The notes under the pieces were generated by a model, which searched no databases, was not told where the DNA came from, and saw nothing but the letters and a program-made list of their open reading frames with translations. Shown here one piece after another: positions 49,389 through 57,672 of a stretch of DNA of 64,000 nucleotides (within the stretch, counting starts at the first letter, position 1; the number at the start of each line of letters is the position of its first letter). This DNA comes from Bordetella genomosp. 8. Its GTDB lineage: Bacteria > Pseudomonadota > Gammaproteobacteria > Burkholderiales > Burkholderiaceae_B. The stretch is taken from assembly GCF_002119685.1 (NCBI RefSeq), contig NZ_CP021108.1, forward strand, positions 4,960,001 to 5,024,000, written 5' to 3'. The translations under genes were made by a program, and so were the position numbers.

Positions 49389-50236
49389 CGGCCGCCGCAT
49401 CGATGGCTGGCGCGCCGGGCCCGGACGGCCTGTCGATCCGGGACATACGCGCCGGGTACGGCGCGCGGGAAGTCCTGCGCGGAGTCTCGCCGCATGCGCT
49501 GCCGCCCGGACGGATCACCGCGGTGCTGGGGCCCAATGGCTGCGGCAAATCCACCTTGTTGAGAACGCTGGCGGGGCTGATGCCCTTGCGCCACGGCGCT
49601 ATCGCGTGGGAAGGCCGCGACCTGGCGGCGCTGCCGCCGGCCGACCGCTCGGCGCTGGTGGCCTACATGCCGCAGGATCTGCCGGACGCCGTGCACCTGC
49701 GGGTACTCGAGGCCGTGGTGGCGGCGGCGCGCGCGCGATCGGGCCGGCTGGGCGGGCGGGCGGATGTCGAAGCGGCGCAGGCGCTGCTGGCGCGGCTGGA
49801 TATCGGCCACCTGGCGATGCGGCACCTGGATGAGCTGTCCGGCGGCCAGCGGCAATTGGCGGGACTGGCACTGGCGCTGGTACAGCAGCCTCGCGTCCTG
49901 CTGCTGGATGAGCCTCTCTCCGCGCTGGACCTGCGGCACCAGTTCGAGGTGATGGAGCTGCTGGCGCGCGAAACGCGCGAGCGGCGCCTGGTGACCCTGA
50001 TGGCGACGCATGACCTGGCGATCGCGCTGCGGCATGCCGAACACGCGGTCCTGCTGCATGACGGATCGTTGGCGGCCGAAGGCGCCCCGGCGGATGTGCT
50101 GCGGCCCGCCATGCTGGCGGACGTGTATGGCGTACGCGGGCGCGTCGGCCGCACGGACGTGGGCACACCCTATGTCGTCATCGAGGGCCTCAACGAGGCC
50201 CCGGACCCGCACCGAGCAGACGGTCCAGGCACTTGA
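49385..50236 (+). CDS. ABC transporter ATPase (FecE/BtuD type)
   Basis: 283-residue ATP-binding subunit, partner of the FecCD-type permease it overlaps (ATGA). Walker A GPNGCGKST, signature LSGGQRQ, Walker B VLLLDEPLSALD and switch His in MATHDLA are present. A C-terminal MLADVYGVRGRV is usual in FecE-like ATPases. The last 47 bp overlap, in antisense, the end of tssM. The Ala-rich leader (about residues 1-15) before the first strand is longer than usual, and an ATG at residue 7 is an alternative start. Confidence 0.93.
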   Translation: MTAAASMAGAPGPDGLSIRDIRAGYGAREVLRGVSPHALPPGRITAVLGPNGCGKSTLLRTLAGLMPLRHGAIAWEGRDLAALPPADRSALVAYMPQDLPDAVHLRVLEAVVAAARARSGRLGGRADVEAAQALLARLDIGHLAMRHLDELSGGQRQLAGLALALVQQPRVLLLDEPLSALDLRHQFEVMELLARETRERRLVTLMATHDLAIALRHAEHAVLLHDGSLAAEGAPADVLRPAMLADVYGVRGRVGRTDVGTPYVVIEGLNEAPDPHRADGPGT

Positions 50237-53200
50237 AGCGGCGCAGCGCCGGCAAGTCGAAGGGATTGATCACGCTGCCCGCGTCCAGCTCCAGCGACAC
50301 GCGTTTGCCGGAAAGGTCGAAATCCAGCTTGTAGCGGTCGCTGCGCACCTGTTGCAGATTGCCCAGATCGAGCAGCCGGAACAGCGCCCAGGGTCCGCTG
50401 ACGGCGTGGCCATCGCGCCCGCCGGGGTCCGCCGGCTCATAGCCGATACGGCCGGACTGCGCGGCGCCGCTGTCGGGCCAGACAAAACTGACCGGGACGG
50501 CCGGGCCATGCGCATAGTCCAGGCCCTGGTTTCCCAGCGCCAGGGTGAATCGCGTGAAATACGAATCCAGGAACAGCGGCAGCAGCTGGAAACGGACCGC
50601 CATGGTCTTGCCGCCGTCCGGAAAGAAGGCCTGGCGTATGGTGGCGGCATCCTGGAACACCTGCAGGGCGGCGCGCGAGAAACCCAGGCGCACGGCGTTC
50701 GGCCGCCAACGCCAGGGCGTCACGCTCATATCGACATAGGTCAGCAGGTTGGCCTGGAAGAAGCTCGCGAGCAGGCCGGCGGGTCCGAACAGGCGGTTGA
50801 AGTCGTCCTGCGTCATGTCCTGGCTGGAACGCGGGTCGACCGGATAGCGGTTGTCCAGCGCGGCATGGCAGAACGGCGCCACGTCGGCGCGCCATAGTTC
50901 GTCTATGCGGCGCCGGATGTCGTCCACCGCCACCGCCTTGCCGTCGTTCGCCAGCTGCTGCAGCATGTCGCGCAGCGGCGGCGGCTGGCCTTCGGCGGCA
51001 TCCTGCAAGGCGCCGATCGCGTCGGCCGGCGGCGCGGGCACGCCATGCTGGCGGGCGGCGTCGACGCCATCCAGGAACTGCGCCACGCCCTCGATACTGG
51101 CCTGGATCCGTGCGATCGGCGGCGCGGCGCCGTTCGGCCCCTGGAACAGTTGATGGAGGGCGCCGAAGTGGCGGTCGACCGGGGTCGGCGGCGAGCCCTT
51201 GCCGGCCAGGTCGGTCTGTGTCGCGACGGCTTGCAGGAAGCGGCGCAAGGGAGAGTCCGCGCCGGCCAGGACATGCATTTCGGCGGCGCCGTCGCGCGCG
51301 TCGGGCGGCATCGCGCCGACGCGCACGTCGTTCAGCAGCGCATCCCAGGCTTCCACGTAGCGCGAAAAATAGCTTCTATCGAGCGACTCGCGCAAGCGCT
51401 CGGCATTGCCGGCGGAAACCGGGCGCCGCAGCACCCACCCATCCCTTTCGCTACCCGCGATGAGCTTGTCGCGCACGGCCGGGTACAGGTGGTAGCCGGA
51501 CAACGTGTACATCCCCGGCACGCCGTCGGACAAGGGCAGCCCGCTGGGACGGTGCAAGGCCAGCGGCGTGTCCATGCCTTCCAGCTGGGCGACCGACAAC
51601 GGTTCCGGCACCGCCTCCGCCAGGTCCGCTTGCAGCATGTCGTACAGGCGGTCGGCCAGGGGCCGCGCACCGAGTTCGGCGCGGACGCGCGCGACCCGTT
51701 CGCCGTCGAGCGGGGCGCTCGCTTCGAAATCGGGCACATCCAGCAGGGCGCGCGCGTGGGACAGGAGTTTCGTGCGTCCCGCGTCGGTCAACGGCAAGGC
51801 GCGCGCGTCATGCGCGAGCCATGCCATGACGGCGGCCGCATCGAAGTGCTCGGCATCGCCCAGCATCAGATAGGTGCGCAAGGCTCGGAAACGCGGCATG
51901 TCGCCTTGCGCCGGGTCGATCATCGCTTCGCGCGCCCGGGCCTGGACGAAGGGCAACAGGGCCTGCCGCAGCAGCGTGCGGTATTCGGTCCGGGCCGCGT
52001 CTTTCAATCTTTCGCCCTGGTACAGGCCGACCCACCGCTCCAGTACCGATTCGGTCGGCGACCGGACCGGCGGCAGCGCCGGCTGCATGGCGGCGTCGAG
52101 CAAGGCCAGCATCCTGGGCAGTTCGTCGGCCGTGCCGCCGGTGTCGACGTTGGCGGCCAGCGCGGCCAGGCGTGCCGTGTCGGCATGTACCGCGCGCGTC
52201 ATCACGCGGTTGCAGTCGTAACCCGCCAGCAGCACGAGCGCGATGGCAAGCACCGTCACAGCCAATGCCGCCGGCGTCAGGTAACGCGACGTGTGCCGCC
52301 TTGCGCTCGCCGCCGCGCGCTCGGCCAGGCCGGCTTCGCGGAAGACGACGTCGCGCAGAAGGCCGGCGACGAAGTAGCCGTGCGGCTGCGCGGATCCCCG
52401 AGGACGCGCGGGGGCATGGGCGCGCACCGCGGCCGCCAGCGGGCTGGCCGAAACGGGGCGTTCTTCGCCATCGCACGCGGCGCTGGTGAAGTACACGCCG
52501 CGCAGCCATGCGGGCGACGCCTGATAGGAGCGGGCGAACACATGGCCCAACAAACCGTAAAGCGGCTCTGCCAGCGATTCGAACTGCGCGGGAAAGCCGT
52601 AGATGGCGCCCGCCTGGACGTCGTCGCCCGCGGTGGCGGCCAGATGCACGACGCGATCCTGCAGGCGGCGGACCAGGGCGACGAACTCCGACGTGAACGT
52701 GGCCAGCCGCGCCTCGTCGGCGAGCGGTGCCGCGCCGGCGAACGTGACGCCCCAGGGCTGTTCGGCGCCACCGCGGTCGAGGTGGGTGAAGAAGGCGTCG
52801 AAGCCGGCCAGGCGGTCGCATTGCGTGACGACGACGTACACCGGGAAGGGGCGCCGGAAGCAACGCTGCATGTCGCGCAGGCAGGCGCGGATCTCGCTGG
52901 CGCGCGCCAGGGCGCCTTGCTCGCCGCCGAGCAGGTCCTGCACGTCGATCGCGACGATCACGCCGTTGACCGGGCATAGCCGGCGCGCCTGCCGCAGGCG
53001 CTTCAGCAGGTGTTGCCACATCGTCCCGTGCGCGCCGGACGTCTCGATCAACAAGGCGCGGTCGCCGAGCCAGAAACGGCAGGGGTCGCCCGGTCGCCAT
53101 TCGGCTTCCGGTGCCGGCGCGCCAAGGCCGAGACGCGACGCCGCGAGCAGCAAGGTCTTGCCGCTGCCGGGGCCGCCCAACGCCAGGTACCACGGCAAGC

Positions 53201-53597
53201 GATACAGGCTGTGTCGGCGCAATCGCCACAGGGGACCGTCCTTGCGCAGTACGCGCAGGGTGGCACGGAACAGGGCGTTCAGCCGGTCGCGCGCCGCCAC
53301 CAGGGGACCGTCGTCGGAGGCCGCCGGGGCGGGTTCCGCTGGCGCCGGTTGCCAGGTGATGCGCAGGCGATCCAGCCGCCGCACCAGCGCCAGCACGCCA
53401 TAGGCGAATATCCACAGCAGGCACAAGGCCAGCGTCAGCCACGCCCGCGCCACCGGCGTTGCGAATGGCGCATATCCCCCGTAGGAGACGCGCGGCGATT
53501 GCTGCACGACGAAAGCGATGCCGAGCAGCACCAGCACGGCCAGCGCGATGCGGCGTAAGGTCAGGCCGCCGAAGGGATTCTTGAGCATGTTGCGCAA
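50190..53597 (-). CDS. tssM: Type VI secretion membrane-complex protein TssM (IcmF/VasK)
   Basis: 1135-residue inner-membrane protein of the T6SS trans-envelope complex with TssJ and TssL. Two N-terminal helices (about residues 14-31 and 51-71), a Walker A GGPGSGKT at 141-148 with an intact lysine, and a third helix near 435-455 are visible, followed by a large periplasmic domain that contacts TssJ. The IcmF-type core shows NGVIVAIDVQDLLGG and FPVYVVVTQCDRLAGF. It is the last gene of the visible T6SS operon and overlaps, in antisense, the ABC ATPase gene. The active Walker motif suggests ATP binding, which some TssM homologues lack. Confidence 0.95.
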   Translation of the reverse strand: MRNMLKNPFGGLTLRRIALAVLVLLGIAFVVQQSPRVSYGGYAPFATPVARAWLTLALCLLWIFAYGVLALVRRLDRLRITWQPAPAEPAPAASDDGPLVAARDRLNALFRATLRVLRKDGPLWRLRRHSLYRLPWYLALGGPGSGKTLLLAASRLGLGAPAPEAEWRPGDPCRFWLGDRALLIETSGAHGTMWQHLLKRLRQARRLCPVNGVIVAIDVQDLLGGEQGALARASEIRACLRDMQRCFRRPFPVYVVVTQCDRLAGFDAFFTHLDRGGAEQPWGVTFAGAAPLADEARLATFTSEFVALVRRLQDRVVHLAATAGDDVQAGAIYGFPAQFESLAEPLYGLLGHVFARSYQASPAWLRGVYFTSAACDGEERPVSASPLAAAVRAHAPARPRGSAQPHGYFVAGLLRDVVFREAGLAERAAASARRHTSRYLTPAALAVTVLAIALVLLAGYDCNRVMTRAVHADTARLAALAANVDTGGTADELPRMLALLDAAMQPALPPVRSPTESVLERWVGLYQGERLKDAARTEYRTLLRQALLPFVQARAREAMIDPAQGDMPRFRALRTYLMLGDAEHFDAAAVMAWLAHDARALPLTDAGRTKLLSHARALLDVPDFEASAPLDGERVARVRAELGARPLADRLYDMLQADLAEAVPEPLSVAQLEGMDTPLALHRPSGLPLSDGVPGMYTLSGYHLYPAVRDKLIAGSERDGWVLRRPVSAGNAERLRESLDRSYFSRYVEAWDALLNDVRVGAMPPDARDGAAEMHVLAGADSPLRRFLQAVATQTDLAGKGSPPTPVDRHFGALHQLFQGPNGAAPPIARIQASIEGVAQFLDGVDAARQHGVPAPPADAIGALQDAAEGQPPPLRDMLQQLANDGKAVAVDDIRRRIDELWRADVAPFCHAALDNRYPVDPRSSQDMTQDDFNRLFGPAGLLASFFQANLLTYVDMSVTPWRWRPNAVRLGFSRAALQVFQDAATIRQAFFPDGGKTMAVRFQLLPLFLDSYFTRFTLALGNQGLDYAHGPAVPVSFVWPDSGAAQSGRIGYEPADPGGRDGHAVSGPWALFRLLDLGNLQQVRSDRYKLDFDLSGKRVSLELDAGSVINPFDLPALRRFKCLDRLLGAGPGPR

Positions 53598-53617
53598 TAA
53601 GTGAGCGACGAGAGGCG

Positions 53618-54916
53618 CTATGGCGTAGCGCCCGGCGCCAGCAGGGTGATGACGACGCGCCGGTTGCGAGCCTGACCCGCGGGCGTGTCGTTGGACGCCA
53701 CGGGTTCGCTACTGCCCTTCCCTTGCGCCAGGAAGCGTTGCGGCTGGTCGGTTTCCTGGCGCAGCAGCTCGACCACCTGCGTGGCGCGGGCCAGCGAAAG
53801 CGCCCAGTTCGACGGCGCGCCGGGCGCCGGCCGCTGGTCGTCGGTGTGCCCGACGACCACGACCTGTCCCGGTACGGTGCGCAGGGCATCGCCGATGCGG
53901 CGGATCAAGGGCAGATCGGCGGCGGGAACGCGCGCGCTGCCGGAGGCGAACAAGGCATCGCTGCCCAGCGTCAGGACGACACGATCCGTCTGGTGGTCGA
54001 TGCGCAGGCGCCGCGCATCGATGTCGGCGGCGAGGATACGGTCGAGATCGGGCGCGAACGATGCCTGCGACGGCGCTCGAGTCGGTGCGGGTGCCGGTGC
54101 GGGCGCAGCGGCGTCGCGTTCCGGCGGCACGAGGATGTGCACCTTCACCCGCACGGCCTCGCGCGCCAACGCGACGGTTTCGGTCCGCTGGCGCAAGTGC
54201 AGCTCCAGCCAGCCATAGAAAGACACCAGGGCGAAGAACAGGCCCGCCATGACCCACCACAGCGGCCGCAACAGGCCGACGCGACGGTTGCCCGCCTTGT
54301 CGCCGCGCCAGTGTGGCGACAAGGCGGCATCCGGCGCGCCCCGCACATTGCGGATCAGGCCGCGCAGTTTCTGGCGGACCTGCCCCAGCGCGGCCACGCC
54401 CTGCGGCGACAGGCGATACCGGCCCTGCATGCCCAGCGCCAGTATCACGGACAGGAGTTCCAGCGCATCGATGTTGGCCGAAGGGTCGCGCGACAGTTCA
54501 TGCAGGATGGTGAAGAAGCGCTCGCCGCCCGAGGATTCGCCGTGGAAGATGACCAGCAGGCTGCGCGCGGACCAGGCCTCGCCGCCCCAGGGCGTGGCGG
54601 CGATGGCTTCGTCCAGAAAGGTGCAGAGGCAATAGCGGGCGGCCGCCACGATATCCGTCGGCACATGGGCGCAGGCATCGACGAAATTGCGCACCATCAT
54701 CGCCAGCCGGCGGCGCAGCTCTTCCAGCGGCAGCGGCGGCGGCTGACGGCCGTGACGCAACAGTGTGCCGAGTTCGAGCAGGGGATGCGCGGCCTCGACC
54801 AGGGGATTCAGCGCGTGGCGCGGCAGGAACAGCGGCCTGGCGGCGACGGCGGCGTCGAGAATGGCGGCGTTGTCCGTCGATACCGCCAGCGGTGCCGGAT
54901 AATCCACCATCCTCAT
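53618..54916 (-). CDS. tssL: TssL with C-terminal OmpA-like peptidoglycan-binding domain
   Basis: 432-residue inner-membrane protein. The cytoplasmic DotU/TssL domain spans about residues 25-215 (with FLDEAIAATPWG), a single membrane helix lies at about 217-236, and a C-terminal OmpA domain at about 315-428 (NWALSLARATQVVELL, GHTDDQRPA) would anchor the complex to peptidoglycan. This is an evolved TssL; in other systems a separate TagL provides the OmpA part. The start at 54916 overlaps the tssK stop (ATGA). The frame also stays open upstream but does not match the family. Confidence 0.95.
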   Translation of the reverse strand: MRMVDYPAPLAVSTDNAAILDAAVAARPLFLPRHALNPLVEAAHPLLELGTLLRHGRQPPPLPLEELRRRLAMMVRNFVDACAHVPTDIVAAARYCLCTFLDEAIAATPWGGEAWSARSLLVIFHGESSGGERFFTILHELSRDPSANIDALELLSVILALGMQGRYRLSPQGVAALGQVRQKLRGLIRNVRGAPDAALSPHWRGDKAGNRRVGLLRPLWWVMAGLFFALVSFYGWLELHLRQRTETVALAREAVRVKVHILVPPERDAAAPAPAPAPTRAPSQASFAPDLDRILAADIDARRLRIDHQTDRVVLTLGSDALFASGSARVPAADLPLIRRIGDALRTVPGQVVVVGHTDDQRPAPGAPSNWALSLARATQVVELLRQETDQPQRFLAQGKGSSEPVASNDTPAGQARNRRVVITLLAPGATP

Positions 54917-56304
54917 TGCCGTATGGCCCACAGCTCGAGGCGCAGGCCGGGGAAGTCGCCCGCCACGTGCAGGGCGACGCCGGCGGAAAGCGGCAGGTCC
55001 GCCCATAGTTCATCGGATGCGTCCAGGGCGAAATAACAGCGGTTTGCATGAAACGGCAATTGCCGCGGCGCCACCGGCAGCGTGCGCAAGGCGATGCCCG
55101 GCAATTGCAGCGTGACCAGGTCGTGGATTTTTTCCACCGGCCCGACCTTGAGCTTGGCGGGCAAGCTGGCCCACAGCGCGTCGGCCGGCAGGTCCGCGCC
55201 CGCCGCGAGCACGAAGCTGGCGGTACGCAGCAAACCCACGTCCGGGATGCGCCCCACGCGCATCCCGAACTGGCCTTCTTCCAGCGGGATCGGTATGGCC
55301 TGCGGCTCGATTACGGCCGACAGCGCGCGCCGCAGGTATTCCATAAGCGGCTGGAAGCAGCTGTCCAGGCCATCGTGCCGGTAGGGCGGCAGCTTGGGCG
55401 GCCGCCGGTCGCCCTGGCTGAAGCAGGCCAGCTCGCCCGCCAGGCGCAGCATCTCGCGATACAGGTGTTCCGGATGCAGGCCGCCGGCCGCCGCCAAATG
55501 CGCGAAAAAGGGTTCGGCGCGATTGACCAGCTGCAGCAGCAGGAACTCGGCGATCTCCGCCGTGCCGTGCGCCGTCGGCCGCACCAGGCGATCAGCCAGC
55601 GCCGCGCCGCGCTGGCCCAGCAGGCCGACGAGTTCGTCCATGATCCGGACCAGGCGCGGCGCGGCGCGGCAGTCGATCACCGGCGGGCAGTAGGCGCGAT
55701 CCAGTATGACCGTGCCGTCGGAACGGCGTTCGAGTATGCGAACCACGCCCAGCACCGCATGGCCTTCCGCGACTTCATGGTGGAACGCCAGCCGCAGGCG
55801 CAACCGTCCGACCTGCAGCACGGCATCCTGGTCCGCGTCGGCATTGCTGTCGTGGACCGTGCATTCGGCGATGCGGTAGCGCGCCGGGGCCGCCCCCGGG
55901 TTGCCAGCCACACCGTCGGCCACACCACCGACCATATGATCGACCACATGATCGGCCACATCGTCGGCCGCGGCCTCGGGCGCGCCGGGCCGGGAAAGCG
56001 GCAACGCGAGCACCGCCAGCACGTCGCGCGCGCCATCGGGCACGTCGCGCGCCCCCGGCAGATCGTCGTCCAGCGGCAGGCTGAACGGCGTGCCGTCCGG
56101 CATGATGCCTTCGCAGGCCAGCAACGCCAGCTTGCCCAGGGCCAGTTGGTGTTCGTCCAGCTCCAGCCTGGAATATCCCCAGCGCCGCGGACCGCGGCCC
56201 AGCCGCCCGTCGATGTAATTGCGCCAGTAGCGATCGTGCTGCTGCAGATGCTGCTGCTGCAGCAACATGCCTTCCGACCAGACGATCTTATTGTTCCAGT
56301 ACAT
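54913..56304 (-). CDS. tssK: Type VI secretion baseplate protein TssK
   Basis: 463-residue baseplate component that links the phage-like tail to the TssJLM membrane complex. The N-terminus IVWSEGMLLQQQHLQQHDRYW is a TssK signature, and FQPLMEYLRRAL and LPGIALRTLPVAPRQLPFHANRCYFALD are typical of the C-terminal half. An unusual low-complexity insertion lies at about residues 110-140, built on a 4-residue period (see the repeat entry). It overlaps tssJ by 17 bp upstream and tssL downstream. It should be functional, since the insert lies in a loop between beta strands, though that is inference. Confidence 0.95.
   Translation of the reverse strand: MYWNNKIVWSEGMLLQQQHLQQHDRYWRNYIDGRLGRGPRRWGYSRLELDEHQLALGKLALLACEGIMPDGTPFSLPLDDDLPGARDVPDGARDVLAVLALPLSRPGAPEAAADDVADHVVDHMVGGVADGVAGNPGAAPARYRIAECTVHDSNADADQDAVLQVGRLRLRLAFHHEVAEGHAVLGVVRILERRSDGTVILDRAYCPPVIDCRAAPRLVRIMDELVGLLGQRGAALADRLVRPTAHGTAEIAEFLLLQLVNRAEPFFAHLAAAGGLHPEHLYREMLRLAGELACFSQGDRRPPKLPPYRHDGLDSCFQPLMEYLRRALSAVIEPQAIPIPLEEGQFGMRVGRIPDVGLLRTASFVLAAGADLPADALWASLPAKLKVGPVEKIHDLVTLQLPGIALRTLPVAPRQLPFHANRCYFALDASDELWADLPLSAGVALHVAGDFPGLRLELWAIRQ
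55907..55966 (-). repeat. 12-bp tandem repeat (about five units) inside tssK
   Basis: On the plus strand, five 12-bp units of general form RCCAYAYNRTCG run from 55907 to 55966, with a degraded sixth after. In the TssK frame each unit gives four residues: GNPG, then DGVA, GGVA, DHMV, DHVV, DDVA read in reverse order. Being a multiple of 3, unit changes would keep the reading frame. Confidence 0.75.
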
Positions 56305-56815
56305 CTATCCCCTCCTTCCAGGAACCCAAATCATTCTTGCCATCGCGCTCGGCCACGGCCACGCTGCCCGCGGCCAGCGTCACCACCCAATCGATGTCGC
56401 CGCTGTCCGGAAGACCGACCACGGCCCGCCATCGGGCGCGATAGATGTCCCGGTAGGCAACGAACACGGCCAGGTATCGCGTGCCCGGCACGAGCGATGG
56501 ACGCAATACGAGCCGTTGGCCAGGCCGGACCGCCAGCACCGAGCGCGACAGCAGGTTCTTCCCCAGGATGCGCTTGTCGTTGTCGTACAGGTCGAAGAAA
56601 TCCGCCTGGCAGAAATCGTCGGACTGCGCCAGCTCGTAGATACGCACGATGACGGGAGACGGCCGCCCATCGCGATCGGGATTGAGATCCGGCGCGGCCG
56701 TCAGCCGCAGGTGGATGTCGTGATCGGGGACCTCGGCCGTACCGCATGCCGCCAGGCATGCGAGCAGGCAACTGGTGGTCAGCAGGCGCGCGGCAAGGCG
56801 TCGGCACTCATGCAT
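56288..56815 (-). CDS. tssJ: Type VI secretion outer-membrane lipoprotein TssJ
   Basis: 175-residue lipoprotein of the T6SS membrane complex. The signal ends in the lipobox LAAC (Cys24). The mature domain has VIVRIYELAQSDDFCQADFFDLYDND, the usual TssJ pattern of a transthyretin-like fold. ATG 56815 is chosen because it is the one preceding the lipobox; the frame stays open upstream to 57031 but those codons are Arg/Trp-rich noise. It overlaps an unknown small gene by 8 bp and tssK by 17 bp. Confidence 0.95.
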   Translation of the reverse strand: MHECRRLAARLLTTSCLLACLAACGTAEVPDHDIHLRLTAAPDLNPDRDGRPSPVIVRIYELAQSDDFCQADFFDLYDNDKRILGKNLLSRSVLAVRPGQRLVLRPSLVPGTRYLAVFVAYRDIYRARWRAVVGLPDSGDIDWVVTLAAGSVAVAERDGKNDLGSWKEGIDVLEQ

Positions 56816-57080
56816 CGGCGTCCAGGCACCATGCCGTTGCCGGATTCGCCTGCATCGGCAGCCGGCAGGCGTAGTGCTCGGGCGAGACGGCGTCGCGCGC
56901 GGCCGCCCGGCAGTCTCCCGGCGACGGCCGGCGCGGTGTGCGCAGGCCCAGCGGGTCGGCATCCGCCAGCACGGCCAGGCGGCGGTCCAGGGCGGGATCG
57001 CCGGCCAGCAGGTCGACACGGGCCAGCGCATCCAGCGCGCCCGCGCGGGTATTGAAGGTGTTCCAGAAATTGTCGTTCAT
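56808..57080 (-). CDS. Hypothetical 90-residue protein between the PAAR-like gene and tssJ
   Basis: Not recognised. An acidic, Ala/Arg/Asp-rich protein with no signal peptide or membrane helix. Its N-terminus MNDNFWNTFNTRAG is followed by an amphipathic stretch (LDALARVDLLAGDPALDRRLAVLADADP), then a Cys-containing tail with three cysteines. The frame overlaps the tssJ start by 8 bp, as real operon genes here do. It may be coupled to tssJ translation. It has no obvious match to a T6SS core component; an accessory protein, adaptor or immunity-type role are only guesses. Confidence 0.6.
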   Translation of the reverse strand: MNDNFWNTFNTRAGALDALARVDLLAGDPALDRRLAVLADADPLGLRTPRRPSPGDCRAAARDAVSPEHYACRLPMQANPATAWCLDADA

Positions 57081-57281
57081 CTGCTCATCCTCGAAGCGGC
57101 CGGCGCGTGGGTTCGCGGCGGCGCCGAATTGATCCCGCGCCGCGCCACCCCAAGCGCCCCATGGTCAGGGGCCTGGATGCGCGCCGCGCGAGACCGGTAC
57201 GATCGATACCCTTAAGGAATCCGATGCCTGAGGAGAGGATCGCATCATCCCGCGGTCCGGACACCGGGAAAAATCGTATGC

Positions 57282-57671
57282 TCAGGGCACCATGGTGCGC
57301 ACGCATCCCGGCACGACGACGGAGATGACGCCGGCCCACTGGCACATGCAGCGCGAGTTGTTGTCCAGCGCCGGCAAGCCGCCCACCAGCACGGTGGGCG
57401 CGCCCGGCAGCCAGGGCGCCTCGACGATGGGAATGCATGGCATGGGCGTCAGCACGCCCATGGCGGCCGTGGTCGCCGCCTCCACTTCCGGATTCGCCAG
57501 CGACATGCACATCAGGAAGGGCGTGATGTTGAGCAAGGGCTTGTTGTCCTCGATGTTGGCGGCGGGCCGCCCTTCGACGAGCACGCGCGACTCGGGCTCC
57601 ACGATCAACGTGGACGGCGCGGTGCCGAACGTGCACATCAACTCGGCGCCTAGTACGACGGGCAAGGCCAT
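57282..57671 (-). CDS. PAAR-like DUF4280 protein
   Basis: 129-residue protein with the DUF4280 pattern: MCTFGTAPSTL near the start, PLLNITPFLMCMSLANP in the middle, and LDNNSRCMCQWAGVISVVVPGC at the end. DUF4280 proteins are PAAR-like and are thought to cap the VgrG spike tip or carry cargo. No C-terminal toxin extension is present, so it would be a plain tip or adaptor. Its start is 1 bp after the vgrG stop region, and 201 bp follow before the next gene, with no other feature seen there. Confidence 0.85.
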   Translation of the reverse strand: MALPVVLGAELMCTFGTAPSTLIVEPESRVLVEGRPAANIEDNKPLLNITPFLMCMSLANPEVEAATTAAMGVLTPMPCIPIVEAPWLPGAPTVLVGGLPALDNNSRCMCQWAGVISVVVPGCVRTMVP

Positions 57672-57672
57672 G

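Noticed and set aside
57081..57281. A further small gene or effector between the unknown T6SS ORF and the DUF4280 gene
   Set aside because: Frames here are short, lack ribosome binding sites and show no domains; read as intergenic.
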